Source of the DNA: CAVVFX01 sp963747535
Lineage (GTDB): Bacteria; Acidobacteriota; Terriglobia; Bryobacterales; Bryobacteraceae
DNA: 64,000 nucleotides
Assembly (NCBI GenBank): GCA_963747535.1
Contig: CAVVFX010000018.1
Span: 124,001-188,000 of the forward strand
Direction of reading: 5' to 3'
Part shown: in pieces, positions 43,901-52,162 of the stretch
Layout: every line of letters begins with the position of its first letter
How positions within the stretch are numbered: position 1 is the stretch's first letter
The notes under the pieces: generated by a model
Seen by the model: the letters and a program-made list of their open reading frames with translations, nothing else
Told to the model about the DNA's origin: nothing
Databases searched by the model: none
Translations under genes and position numbers: made by a program

Positions 43901-44085
43901 CTGCGCTGGTCGCGTGCCTGGGGATGCTGCCGGCCGCCATGTCGACCGGTGTCGGCAGCGATTCGCAGAAGCCGTTCGCCATTGTGATTGTTGGAGGGCT
44001 GGCGTCCCGGCTGCTGCTCTCGGTGTTCCTGTCGCCGGTGCTTTACTCCCTCGCCGCGCGCGAAGACGACACGCTGCAGGTTTGA
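40999..44085 (+). CDS. Heavy-metal efflux RND pump, CusA/CzcA-like
   Basis: The 1028-residue protein has the 12-helix RND plan with two large periplasmic loops. The HME-subfamily motif DFGIIVDGAVVMVEN lies in TM4 (near 390-405), which separates heavy-metal pumps from drug pumps. Further landmarks are GEFMPHLDEGAIWVRATT near 540 and the C-terminal LRPIMMTALVACLGMLPAA. HME pumps export Cu/Ag, Co/Zn/Cd or related cations from periplasm or cytoplasm. The exact ion is not clear. Partner: the adaptor directly upstream. Confidence 0.92.
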   Translation: MIARLVNFALSQRFLIVIASLMLMAWGAVSFQKLPIDAYPDLSPPHVEIISQWPGHAAEEVERLVTIPIEIEMNGIPRLEYLRSISLYGLSSVQMNFEFGADSYFVREQAFERVSDANVPSGVTPGLSPLFSPSGLIYRYVLQSTDRTPQELKTIDDWVINRKFRAVPGVADDSGLGGTVMQYQVLLDPNKLFAYGITVPQVVQQLGGNNANAGGGFISQGGQFYYIRGLGLVRDTADIGNIVLNVHNGIPVYVRDVAEVRIDHAVRLGQFGFMRQDEAVEGVILMRTGEQAQVVLDRLEKVTDDLNKNVLPPDVKVVPYYDRHDLIDETTHTVERNLLRGMLLVLVILGLMLFNLRTALIVAATIPFALLFSFICLDWRHIPANLLSIGAIDFGIIVDGAVVMVENIFRELAQRYGQEYNVVDVIRAAAKDVERPIFYAVAVIIAGYIPIYVLSGPSGRLFQPMADTMSFALVGSLLCSLTLLPVLCAYFLSKRIHEPRARVFGWIQRVYGAMLGVCLRFRVLTVMACLAVFGASLLLIPFIGGEFMPHLDEGAIWVRATTPYTISFDEASRLSPQIRNILLSFPQTTTIANELGRDDSGTDPTGFFNNEFFVALKPYDDPVWKSGSIRDKPALIKALQQKFSSFPGIIFNFTQPAEDAVDEASTGLKSSLAVKIFGGDLITLDKKAEQVKNLLKKVRGITEITVVRELGQPSLIVTPNRAQIARYGLNVSDINTLIETGVGGTAATQVIQGERQFDLEVRMQEPFRNDMNAIRNLLIATPDGSYLPLRQFADVSVENGASFIYREANSRYIGIQFSVEGRDLAGAVGEARRIVEHDVPLPIGYKYDWGGEYKDYLESRSQMKIILPMTVLLILLILFALYGNLKFPLIIFFSVLVTEPVGGLLALWATGTNFSVSSMLGFVALMGVAVQTSVILYSFINKLRLEGRDRIQATYDASLLRLRPIMMTALVACLGMLPAAMSTGVGSDSQKPFAIVIVGGLASRLLLSVFLSPVLYSLAAREDDTLQV

Positions 44086-44112
44086 GAGGGCTCAAGCAGC
44101 CTCCCCCGTGGG

Positions 44113-44140
44113 GCAGACCATCGTTTTTTGTGGTCTGCCA
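44113..44140. repeat. Intergenic hairpin GGCAGACCA/TGGTCTGCC
   Basis: GGCAGACCA (44113-44121) pairs perfectly with TGGTCTGCC (44132-44140); the loop includes TTTTTT. It sits between convergent genes and could end both, and it belongs to the family also found at 49056 and 58947. Confidence 0.75.
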
Positions 44141-44213
44141 GGCTGCGCGGCGGCCATCGGCCGACTTTCAGCCGGCCATCCCGGCTTTGCCAAGCGGCTT
44201 CAGTGGCTGGTGC

Positions 44214-45623
44214 CTATTTCTTCGCGGGCGCTTTCTGTCCCCCGCCCTCCGCCTTCACGAACGCCCCCTCCTGCACGTCGTCGCCAGGATTCACGACGAG
44301 CAATTCGTTCCCGACGAGACCACTTAGAACCTCCGTCTCAACCCCATAATCCCGGCCGATCTGCACGGACTGCAGGTGGACCTTCTTCGCGCCTTTACCT
44401 TCCTGAGGAGCATCGAATAGCACGGCCACCTGCAAGCCGCCGGCACCGGCAATCAGCGTATCGCCCGGCACCAGCAGCGGAGGCACATCGCGATGACTGC
44501 GGAAATGCACCTCCGCATACATCCCGGGAAGAAGCTTGCCGTCACGGTTTGGCACCTGTACTTCCACCAGCAGCGTGCGGGAATTCGGATCGAGCGAATT
44601 CGTCGTGCGTGTCACTTTCCCCAGGAACTTGCGGCCCTGGAATTCGCGCACGGTCAGCTCCGTGGGCATCCCCACGAAAATGTCGGTGGCGTTGGCCTGC
44701 GGGACGCTGGTCAAAATTCGAATCGTACCGATCTGCGCCGTCCGAAACATTTCGTTTCCGTTGGCTGCCTGTGCGCCCCCTACGCTCATCGGCGATGCTC
44801 CCTGTCCCGCTCCACTCGCCGAAATCAACGCACCCGCATCAACATTACGAGCCGTCACGATTCCGTCGAACGGCGCCCGGACGCTCTTATAATCCTGCAG
44901 TGCCATCACCCGCTCCAGGTTCGCCTGCGCCTGCTTGACGTTGTCTTGCGATGCACGGACGCTGGCTTCCTGCGCGTCCACCAGGGCTTGCGCAGTCTTA
45001 AACGTGGATTCCTGGTTGTCGGCGTCCTGGCGGGCAATCGCGCCGCGTCCCACCAGGTTGTTGTAACGGTCGCTGGTAATTTTCGCGATATCCCGCTGCG
45101 ACTCCGCTTGCACCAGGGCCGCACGCGCCTGGGACAGTTGCTGCTCGGCCTGCGACACCAGGGCGCGAGACTGCATCACCTGTTGATCCAGTTCCGGCGC
45201 ATCGATCTCGGCCATCAATTGTCCTTCCTTTACGCGGTCGCCGATGTCGACGTAACGCTTGCGAACGTACCCGGGAGCACGCGCATAGATGGAAGCTTCG
45301 ACCAGCGCCGACAGAGAGCCGGGAAGCAGCACCTCGCTATCCTGCGCGGCTCTGCGGACCCGCGCCGCGGTGACCACCGGCAGATCGTTTTTTTCTTCAC
45401 GCGCGGCACTGGCAGCCGCCGCCTCACGCTGCTTGCGCGGAAGATATCCCGCCAGCGCGATGGCGGCAACTACGGCAACAAGCAGCAGCGAAACCAGAAT
45501 GATTTTGCCTGGCGCGATGTGATGTTCTGGAGGACCGGCTTTTTCTAGTGTGTTGGGACGGCCCTCGGCCGGCCGTTCCAACAGTTTCGGTTCTTCGGTT
45601 GTGGGCATCGGGTTCTCTTTCAT
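44214..45623 (-). CDS. RND efflux periplasmic adaptor, AcrA/MexA-like
   Basis: I take ATG 45623, which follows GAGG by 9 bases; the frame reaches GTG 45638, overlapping the upstream stop, and a later ATG is at 45608. The product has ~469 residues: a short cytoplasmic start, a membrane helix (IILVSLLLVAVVAAIALAGYL), lipoyl halves (EASIYARAPGYVRKRYVDIG and YKSVRAPFDGIVTARNVDAG), a long coiled-coil hairpin between, and barrel domains ending in a Lys/Gly-rich tail. It should couple the pump encoded just upstream to an outer-membrane channel. No channel gene is adjacent. Confidence 0.88.
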   Translation of the reverse strand: MKENPMPTTEEPKLLERPAEGRPNTLEKAGPPEHHIAPGKIILVSLLLVAVVAAIALAGYLPRKQREAAAASAAREEKNDLPVVTAARVRRAAQDSEVLLPGSLSALVEASIYARAPGYVRKRYVDIGDRVKEGQLMAEIDAPELDQQVMQSRALVSQAEQQLSQARAALVQAESQRDIAKITSDRYNNLVGRGAIARQDADNQESTFKTAQALVDAQEASVRASQDNVKQAQANLERVMALQDYKSVRAPFDGIVTARNVDAGALISASGAGQGASPMSVGGAQAANGNEMFRTAQIGTIRILTSVPQANATDIFVGMPTELTVREFQGRKFLGKVTRTTNSLDPNSRTLLVEVQVPNRDGKLLPGMYAEVHFRSHRDVPPLLVPGDTLIAGAGGLQVAVLFDAPQEGKGAKKVHLQSVQIGRDYGVETEVLSGLVGNELLVVNPGDDVQEGAFVKAEGGGQKAPAKK

Positions 45624-45634
45624 CTCTGGCGACC

Positions 45635-48600
45635 TCACACGTGCATCATCGGATGATGCGGCACCAGCTTTTCGTACCTTTCATGTTCGATCTGCTCGTC
45701 CTGGTCGATCGGCGGCGTCTTGCGCAGGAAGCTATACACGATCGGGACGAAAAACAGCGTGCTGAACGTCGCGAAGATCAGCCCGCCGATCACCGCGCGT
45801 CCCAGTGGAGCGTTCTGTTCTCCACCCTCTCCCAAGCCGAGCGACATGGGAAGCATTCCGATCACCATCGCCAGCGCGGTCATCAGCACCGGACGGATGC
45901 GCGTGTAGCCGGCCGAGATCGCTGCTTCGACCTCATTCTTGCCTTCGGCGCGCTCGTCATTGGCGAACGTCACCAGCAGAATACTGTTGGCGGTAGCGAC
46001 GCCAATCGCCATAATGGCTCCCATCAGGGACGGTACGTTGATGGTCGTCTGGGTGGCGAACAGCATCCAGAGGATGCCGGCGAACGCACCGGGCAGCGCG
46101 GTGAGAATAATAAAAGGATCCAGCCAGGACTGGAAATTCACCACCATCAGCAGGTAGACCAGCAGGATGGCGAACAGCACCCCCAGCCCCAGGCGGCGGA
46201 ACGAGGTCTTCATGGTATTTGCCTGACCGCGCAGGACAATAGTGGACGCCTTCGGGATCTTGGTCTCGTTCATGATCTTATAGATGTCGCCCGCCACGCC
46301 GCCCAGGTCGCGTTGATCGACGTTCGCGAAAACGTCGAACACCGGCTGCACATTGTAATGATTCACCAGCGAGGTCGTCAGCCCGCGGTGAACATTGTTG
46401 ACCAGATTATTGAGCAGTTGCGTCTGCCCGCCGTTTCCACTTGTAATCGGCGTCCGTCCGAGGGCATCCATCGAGTCGACTTTGAACTGCGGCGTCTGCA
46501 CGTTGACCTGGTAGTTCACTCCGTTGATTGGATTGAGCCATTGATTTGGCGCCGTCTGACCGCTCGAACTGAGCGAGATCAGCACACTGTTCGCCACATC
46601 GCGCTGGGTAAGCCCCGCCTGGTCCGCTTTGCTGCGGTTGACGTTCACTTCGATCTGCGGCGTATGCACCTGCTGGTTAATGTGGACGTCGACCGCGCCC
46701 GGAACAATCGCAACTTTGCGCTCGATCTCCTCCGCAATCTTGTACCCGGCTTGCGCGTCGCGGGAGACGACCTGCACATCGATTGGAGCGGGCAAGCCGA
46801 AATTCAGAATCTGGTTGGTGATGTTGGCAGCCTGGAAGAAGAACGTTTCATCCTGATAGCGCTCGCGCAGCGCCTTGCGAAGCAGCCTCTGCACCTGCTC
46901 AGTCGGACGGTGGTGCTCCTGATTCAGTGAAATCAGGATCTCGCCGTCCGCCGCACTGATGGTCGCCGAGTCTCCCCAAGCCAGGACAAACGAGGAATTG
47001 GGCAAACCGATATTGTCGGTAATGCCTGACAACTCGCCCGGCTGCAAAGTCTCGCGTATGGTTTGCTCCACCTCGCTGAAGACCCGTTCGGTCTCTTCGA
47101 TGCGTGTCCCCTCCGGTGCCCGGACGTGTAAGCGAAGCTGGCCGGAATCAACGTAGGGGAAAAAGTCCGTGCCGGTCACCAGGACTAGGAACAGTGAGGC
47201 GACGACGAACACGACATAGATTCCCGTCACCCGCACACGGTGATGCAGGCACCAACCCAATACTTTGCGGTACTTCCCGCGCATCTTTTCGAATTTCTTA
47301 TTGAAGGCGTGATGAGTCTTCCAGAAAGGACCGGTTGCGTTCTCCAGACCCTCTTCGCCGTTCGCATAGATCTCCACTTCCGGCCGCAACATGTAATGCA
47401 CCATCGTGGGCACCAGGGTGCGGGTCAGAAAGTACGACATCAGCATGGCGAACGCTACGGCCAGAGCCAACGGCGTAAACAGGAATTTGGCAGGTCCTGT
47501 GAGCAGCAAAACCGGGACAAACACGATGCAAATCGCCAGCGTGGAGACGAAGGACGGCAGCGCAATTTGCTGAGCGCCATCCAGAATCGCAGCCGTCAGC
47601 GGCTTCGCCATTCCCATGTTTCGGTGGACATTCTCAATTTCCACCGTGGCGTCGTCCACCAGAATTCCCACCGCCAGGGCCATGCCGCCGAGAGTCATCA
47701 CGTTGATGGTGTAGCCCAGGCTCCATAGCACGATGCAGGAAGTCAGAATCGACAGCGGAATGGACGTGCACACGATGACCGTGCTCCGCCAGCTCCCCAG
47801 GAAAAGCAGGATCATCACCGCGGTCAGACCGGCTGCAATCAGGCCTTCCCGGATCACCCCGTTGATCGCCGCGCTGACAAACAAACTCTGATCGAACAGC
47901 GGTCGCATGACGAGCGAGGCCGGCATGCCCGCCATCACCTTGGGGATCTGAGCTTTGATGGATTTGACGATATCCAGAGTAGATGCCTGACCATTCTTGA
48001 TCACCGTCATCAGCGCCGAACGGCGTCCGTTTTCCCGCACGATATTGCTTTGCACCAGGAACCCGTCGCGGACCTGCGCGACGTCGTGCATATACACCAC
48101 TGCTCCGTTCACCGTCTTGATCGGCAGGTCGTTCATGCCCTGCACCGTGGTCGGGCTGCTGTTGAGGTGGACGAAGTACTCGCGGTCGCCCATCTTGGCT
48201 GTGCCAGACGGAAGAATGAGGTTCTGATTGTTCACCGCATTGGTGACATCGGTAGCGGAGAGCCCGTGTGAGTACATGGCTTCCGGATCGATATCCACCA
48301 TGATGTTGCGCTGCTTCCCTCCGTAGGGCGGCGGGATGGTCGCGCCCTGAATAGTGGCAAGTTGCGTACGAATGAAGTTGGCGCCGAGATCGTAGAGTTC
48401 TTGCTCGCTCAGCGTCTTGCTACTCAGGCTCAACTGCAGAATCGGTACGCTGGAAGCGTCGAACTTGATGACGCCCGGCGGGAAAATGCCAGGCGGCAAA
48501 ATGCGCTGGATGGGCTGGCACACGGCCACTACCTGGGCGATCGCCAAGTCGATTTTCACATTGGGCTGGAAGAAGATCCGGATCACCGAAACACCGTTGT

Positions 48601-48856
48601 AAGACGACGATTCGATGTGTTCGATGTCGTTCACGGTACTGGTAAGCCCGCGCTCGAATACAGTTGTGATACGTCCCGCCATTTCGTTGGGAGAAATACC
48701 CGTATAACTCCAGATCACGCTGACCACTGGAATATCGATATAGGGAAAAATGTCCTTCGGCATGGATACGATCGAGATCCCGCCCAGGACTGCGATTAGC
48801 ACCGCCATCACTACAAACGTGTACGGGCGGCGCAATGCAAGTTTAACTATCCACAC
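45635..48856 (-). CDS. RND multidrug-type efflux pump, AcrB-like
   Basis: The 1073-residue inner-membrane protein has the RND 12-helix arrangement. TM4 carries GGMALAVGILVDDATVEIEN with the paired Asp typical of HAE1-type proton-relay sites, unlike the HME motif of the pump at 41 kb. The N-terminus MWIVKLALRRPYTFVVMAVL and the NxT-type MLPMSLGLGEGGEQNAPLGR near the end agree. Substrates are probably hydrophobic drugs, solvents or siderophores. Its stop overlaps the alternative start of the adaptor, so the two are an operon. Confidence 0.92.
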   Translation of the reverse strand: MWIVKLALRRPYTFVVMAVLIAVLGGISIVSMPKDIFPYIDIPVVSVIWSYTGISPNEMAGRITTVFERGLTSTVNDIEHIESSSYNGVSVIRIFFQPNVKIDLAIAQVVAVCQPIQRILPPGIFPPGVIKFDASSVPILQLSLSSKTLSEQELYDLGANFIRTQLATIQGATIPPPYGGKQRNIMVDIDPEAMYSHGLSATDVTNAVNNQNLILPSGTAKMGDREYFVHLNSSPTTVQGMNDLPIKTVNGAVVYMHDVAQVRDGFLVQSNIVRENGRRSALMTVIKNGQASTLDIVKSIKAQIPKVMAGMPASLVMRPLFDQSLFVSAAINGVIREGLIAAGLTAVMILLFLGSWRSTVIVCTSIPLSILTSCIVLWSLGYTINVMTLGGMALAVGILVDDATVEIENVHRNMGMAKPLTAAILDGAQQIALPSFVSTLAICIVFVPVLLLTGPAKFLFTPLALAVAFAMLMSYFLTRTLVPTMVHYMLRPEVEIYANGEEGLENATGPFWKTHHAFNKKFEKMRGKYRKVLGWCLHHRVRVTGIYVVFVVASLFLVLVTGTDFFPYVDSGQLRLHVRAPEGTRIEETERVFSEVEQTIRETLQPGELSGITDNIGLPNSSFVLAWGDSATISAADGEILISLNQEHHRPTEQVQRLLRKALRERYQDETFFFQAANITNQILNFGLPAPIDVQVVSRDAQAGYKIAEEIERKVAIVPGAVDVHINQQVHTPQIEVNVNRSKADQAGLTQRDVANSVLISLSSSGQTAPNQWLNPINGVNYQVNVQTPQFKVDSMDALGRTPITSGNGGQTQLLNNLVNNVHRGLTTSLVNHYNVQPVFDVFANVDQRDLGGVAGDIYKIMNETKIPKASTIVLRGQANTMKTSFRRLGLGVLFAILLVYLLMVVNFQSWLDPFIILTALPGAFAGILWMLFATQTTINVPSLMGAIMAIGVATANSILLVTFANDERAEGKNEVEAAISAGYTRIRPVLMTALAMVIGMLPMSLGLGEGGEQNAPLGRAVIGGLIFATFSTLFFVPIVYSFLRKTPPIDQDEQIEHERYEKLVPHHPMMHV

Positions 48857-49055
48857 GTATAAAGGTCTCCGGAGAAATGCTCCATTAGTAAGTTTACAGG
48901 CACTAGAGGAGTAAGCCTTACGGATGATCGTGGGACAGAGTCCGATTCACACCCATGATAAAGAAGGCGTCGGCGTCGGGGAAATAGTTAGCAGACACAC
49001 AGATTTTGTACGACATAGTCAGAATCGTCGCGGGCCTGCGACGAATTTTGCCGTA

Positions 49056-49101
49056 GGGCGGACCATCCTTTTTCGTGGTCTGCCCGGCTGCGGAGCAGCC
49101 G
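49056..49101. repeat. Double hairpin repeat upstream of the AcrB-like gene
   Basis: GGGCGGACCA (49056-49065) pairs with TGGTCTGCCC (49076-49085) with one G-T pair. CGGCTGC (49085-49091) then pairs with GCAGCCG (49095-49101). The sequence is nearly the same as that at 58947-58992, changing together on both arms, a sign of conserved structure. The remaining bases of the 48857-49242 gap hold no gene; a 110-codon frame there merely reads through the repeat. Confidence 0.8.
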
Positions 49102-49242
49102 TTTTTGCGGCTTGCCGCTATACGGAGGCCTTTGGCCTGCCTTCGAGCACGGCGAAGCAGGCGGTCAGCGTCCAAGCCTAGAGAAGCTGATCGCAGACCG
49201 CGGACTGCCCCGCGGTTAGCGGCTGAAAGCTTCACCGGTGCG

Positions 49243-50943
49243 CTATCCAAAGAATCGGACAGCTGGCAGCCAGCCGAGCGAAACTCCCGTCATCACGATG
49301 CCGATCACCACGATCACCGCGGCCGAAATAACGGGCAGCGCCAACATCCCCGGACTCTCGGAATTCCGATGCCGCTCAGGCACCAGATTCTTGGCAAAAA
49401 GCACCGCCATTCCCGTAGCCATCAGGACCATCGCCAACCCTACACTGAACGACATAAGGAGCATCATCCCGAAGCCCGGCCTGCCCAGTGAAATGCAGGT
49501 CAGGAGCAGGATCAGCGCCGCGGGACACGGCACCATCCCCCCGCTGGCGCCTAAAGCGATGAGACTACCCATCGTGATGTCGCCCTCCGGCACGTGATGG
49601 TGAGCGTGGCCGTGCGCATGATCGTGGCCATGACTATGGCCATGATCGTGGGAGGGGACGTGGTCGTGTGAATGCCCGTGGTCGTGCGAGTGCGCATGCC
49701 CGGCAGGGCCGTGATCATGCCCGTGAGCGTGCGGCGCGTGAGAATGCTCGTGCTGATGAGCATGCACGGCAACCGCCGTGTGCTCATGTGCCGGCTCATG
49801 GGTATGCGTATGTCCGTGGTGGTGGTGAGTATGCGAGTGCCCGCCCATCAGCTTGCGCCACCTCCGGTACAGCATGATCCCGCCGATCCAAACGATCGAG
49901 ACTCCCGAAACGATTCCCAGCACTTTCGTCATCTTCTCGGGCATGATGTAGCGCGAGAGAAACAGCGTGACGAAACCCAGCAGGAACACGCTGACCGTAT
50001 GCGTGAACGTCGTCATCAATCCCAGTAGCACCGCATGTTTCGGGGTGCCGCGCGAGCCCACCAGGTACGCCGCGACCATCGTCTTTCCATGCCCCGGCTC
50101 GAAAGCGTGCAGTGCCCCCAACCCGAACGCCACCAGCAGGCAAACCAGCCCCACTCCGAAAGTGATGTCGCCACCATGCAGAACCCGCGACAGATAGTCC
50201 CCGCGTTTCAGCGACCCCATCGATTCCGCTTGAGCCGGCGTAGCCGATGTCAAGGAACGCGGAGCCGACATAGCCGCAGGCGGGACCGGCTTTGGTTCCA
50301 CTTGAGGCTCTGCCGCAGGCGCCACTGGAGCGGCAACCGGCGCAGCGACTGGCCGTGCAGCCTGGGCAACAATCGGACCGCTGCCCGGAATCTCCGCCGA
50401 AGCGCGCAAATCCTGTGGCTGGGGAACGGTCGGGTCCGTCGGATACGCGGTCAACGCCTGACTGCGATCCGGCCCGCCACCGATCACAACCTCCTTCCAT
50501 CCGGTCCGCTCGGGATAATTATGATCCTCGTACTGTAGCTTCCCCGGACCACCCGTCACCGCGACTTTCATCTCGACCCGCATCACCTTCATGCCGCCGA
50601 CTCCATCGGTCAGCGTCATCCGCACGCCCTCAAACCGGGGCTGGACTTCGCTTCCGCCAATCGTGATCGCGAGGTTGCGAACCCATCCGCGCGCCTCTTC
50701 CTGCACTCGGCTCTCCAGCACCGCTGGCGGGCTGCCGGCCTGCAGATTCCACTTCTGGAACAGCTCGAAAGTGGGAATTTCAGCGAAGTCGATCACGTAC
50801 GAAATATCCGCGCCGCCCTCGTGCGGCAGGATTCGTGCGTAATGATTGACGCTGAAATTGCCCATTGGATGGGCATACAGCAGGCTACCCCAGACTCCGG
50901 TAACGATTCCAGCCACAAACGCAAGACGGGCACGTTGCATCAC
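49243..50943 (-). CDS. NicO/RcnA-type nickel-cobalt exporter with His-rich loop
   Basis: The 566-residue protein begins with a signal-like segment and a periplasmic domain of ~250 residues (HPMGNFSVNHYARIL near 25). A Pro/Ala-rich linker follows, then the NicO membrane domain: LGALHAFEPGHGKTMVAAYL (about 280) with the metal-site HxxxxGH-like pattern and GASGGMVPCPAALILLL near 470. Between lies an uninterrupted stretch of roughly 80 residues (about 370-450) dominated by His-Xaa repeats (GHSHTHHHHGHTHTH). RcnA-type proteins export Ni2+ and Co2+. The large His loop would buffer metal on the cytoplasmic side. The gene is divergent from deoC. Confidence 0.88.
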   Translation of the reverse strand: MMQRARLAFVAGIVTGVWGSLLYAHPMGNFSVNHYARILPHEGGADISYVIDFAEIPTFELFQKWNLQAGSPPAVLESRVQEEARGWVRNLAITIGGSEVQPRFEGVRMTLTDGVGGMKVMRVEMKVAVTGGPGKLQYEDHNYPERTGWKEVVIGGGPDRSQALTAYPTDPTVPQPQDLRASAEIPGSGPIVAQAARPVAAPVAAPVAPAAEPQVEPKPVPPAAMSAPRSLTSATPAQAESMGSLKRGDYLSRVLHGGDITFGVGLVCLLVAFGLGALHAFEPGHGKTMVAAYLVGSRGTPKHAVLLGLMTTFTHTVSVFLLGFVTLFLSRYIMPEKMTKVLGIVSGVSIVWIGGIMLYRRWRKLMGGHSHTHHHHGHTHTHEPAHEHTAVAVHAHQHEHSHAPHAHGHDHGPAGHAHSHDHGHSHDHVPSHDHGHSHGHDHAHGHAHHHVPEGDITMGSLIALGASGGMVPCPAALILLLTCISLGRPGFGMMLLMSFSVGLAMVLMATGMAVLFAKNLVPERHRNSESPGMLALPVISAAVIVVIGIVMTGVSLGWLPAVRFFG

Positions 50944-50974
50944 ATCAACCCATACGAATTGTACGATGGTTTAG

Positions 50975-51655
50975 ATGCTGAATTCAGAAATTGCCCGTTT
51001 GATCGACCACACCCTCTTGAAACCCGACGCGACCTACCACCAGATCGTCAAGCTCTGCACCGAGGCCCGCGAGCACGGATTCGCCAGCGTGTGTGTGAAC
51101 CCCTATTGGGTGCCTGTCACGGCACAGGAGTTGCTAGGGAACGCCGTGAAGACCTGTACGGTTGTGGGTTTTCCGCTCGGTGCCAATACTACCTCCACGA
51201 AAATCTTCGAGGCAGGCAAAGCCCTGCGCTCCGGGGCGCTTGAGATCGATATGGTGATCAACATTGGCGCGCTCCGCTCCGGTGACTTGGCCGCGGTCCT
51301 CTCCGACATCCGTGGCGTGGCGGAAGAAACTCACGGCGCCGGTGCGATTATCAAAGTGATCCTCGAGACCTGTCTCCTGACCGACCCTCAGAAAGTCACG
51401 GCGTGCCGGCTCGCGGTAGAGGCCGGAGCCGATTTCGTCAAAACTTCGACCGGCTTTTCTACCGGCGGCGCAACCGTGGAGGATGTCGCACTGATGCGCA
51501 AAACGGTGGGGCCCTTGACCGGCGTGAAAGCGTCCGGAGGCATTCGTTCCCTGGCCGACTTGGAGAAGATGGTGGAAGCCGGTGCCACTCGCATCGGGAC
51601 CAGTTCCGGAGTCGCCATACTCGCAGGCGCGCTAGCGGCGGAAGGAACGTATTAA
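50975..51655 (+). CDS. deoC: Deoxyribose-phosphate aldolase
   Basis: The 226-residue protein starts at ATG 50975, only 31 bases from the divergent exporter gene. It has the DeoC TIM-barrel landmarks: IDHTLLKPDAT at the start, VVGFPLGAN, EIDMVINIGAL (Asp92), the Schiff-base Lys156 in FVKTSTGF and Lys185 in VKASGGI. It cleaves 2-deoxyribose 5-phosphate to acetaldehyde and glyceraldehyde 3-phosphate in deoxynucleoside catabolism. Length is normal. No other deo gene adjoins. The sequence from 51656 to 51741 has no feature. Confidence 0.95.
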   Translation: MLNSEIARLIDHTLLKPDATYHQIVKLCTEAREHGFASVCVNPYWVPVTAQELLGNAVKTCTVVGFPLGANTTSTKIFEAGKALRSGALEIDMVINIGALRSGDLAAVLSDIRGVAEETHGAGAIIKVILETCLLTDPQKVTACRLAVEAGADFVKTSTGFSTGGATVEDVALMRKTVGPLTGVKASGGIRSLADLEKMVEAGATRIGTSSGVAILAGALAAEGTY

Positions 51656-51741
51656 TAGCCTTGCGAGGCGGACCGCCGGACCGACGCCGGCCTCACGTTC
51701 CCGGTCTGAGCGCGCACTTCAGCGATAGAACCGTCAACCAT

Positions 51742-52009
51742 GGAGATAAGAATCTGTCACGAAATAAGTCGGAACATCTAGGAGCGGGAGCGTTGCGCTC
51801 TGCGTCCTCCGCGGTTCTCGGCGCCTCCGCGTTTAAGATTTCGCGCCGAACTCCAGGATACTGATTGGGTACGTGAGTCCGCTTGCCCGCGCGCTGACTT
51901 TAACGCGGAGGCGCCGAGAACCGCGGAGGACGCAGAGGATCAGCCTGATGATGCCGTATCGTCTCGAATCATGCCTTTGGCTCAAGTTCAAGTTGGGCTA
52001 CCTATTTCA
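51742..52009 (-). repeat. ~268-bp palindromic dispersed element, copy 2 (inverted)
   Basis: This is the reverse complement of the element at 30824-31083. The internal arms at 51798-51833 and 51902-51937 are perfectly complementary over 36 bases (ctctgcgtcctccgcggttc...), longer than in copy 1. The ends read ggagataagaatctgtcac and agttgggctacctatttca. The bases from 52010 to 52162 show nothing else. Confidence 0.85.
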
Positions 52010-52162
52010 CGGCAACTCCTGAGCGCCTCATCTAACGGAGCTTCAATCAACCTTTGGCCGCATTAAAACGACAATTGGCCCGGAGTTCGCCGGCGCCCAA
52101 CTGTGCAGCCCAAATCCCGATTCATGGGAACATTTGCTGATCCACGGCAGTCTATTCATTCA

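Noticed and set aside
48918..49250. 110-codon minus-strand ORF
   Set aside because: Its middle is a translation of the hairpin repeat, and the same peptide (KNGCSA-GQTTK) appears from the repeat near 58950, so it is not a gene.
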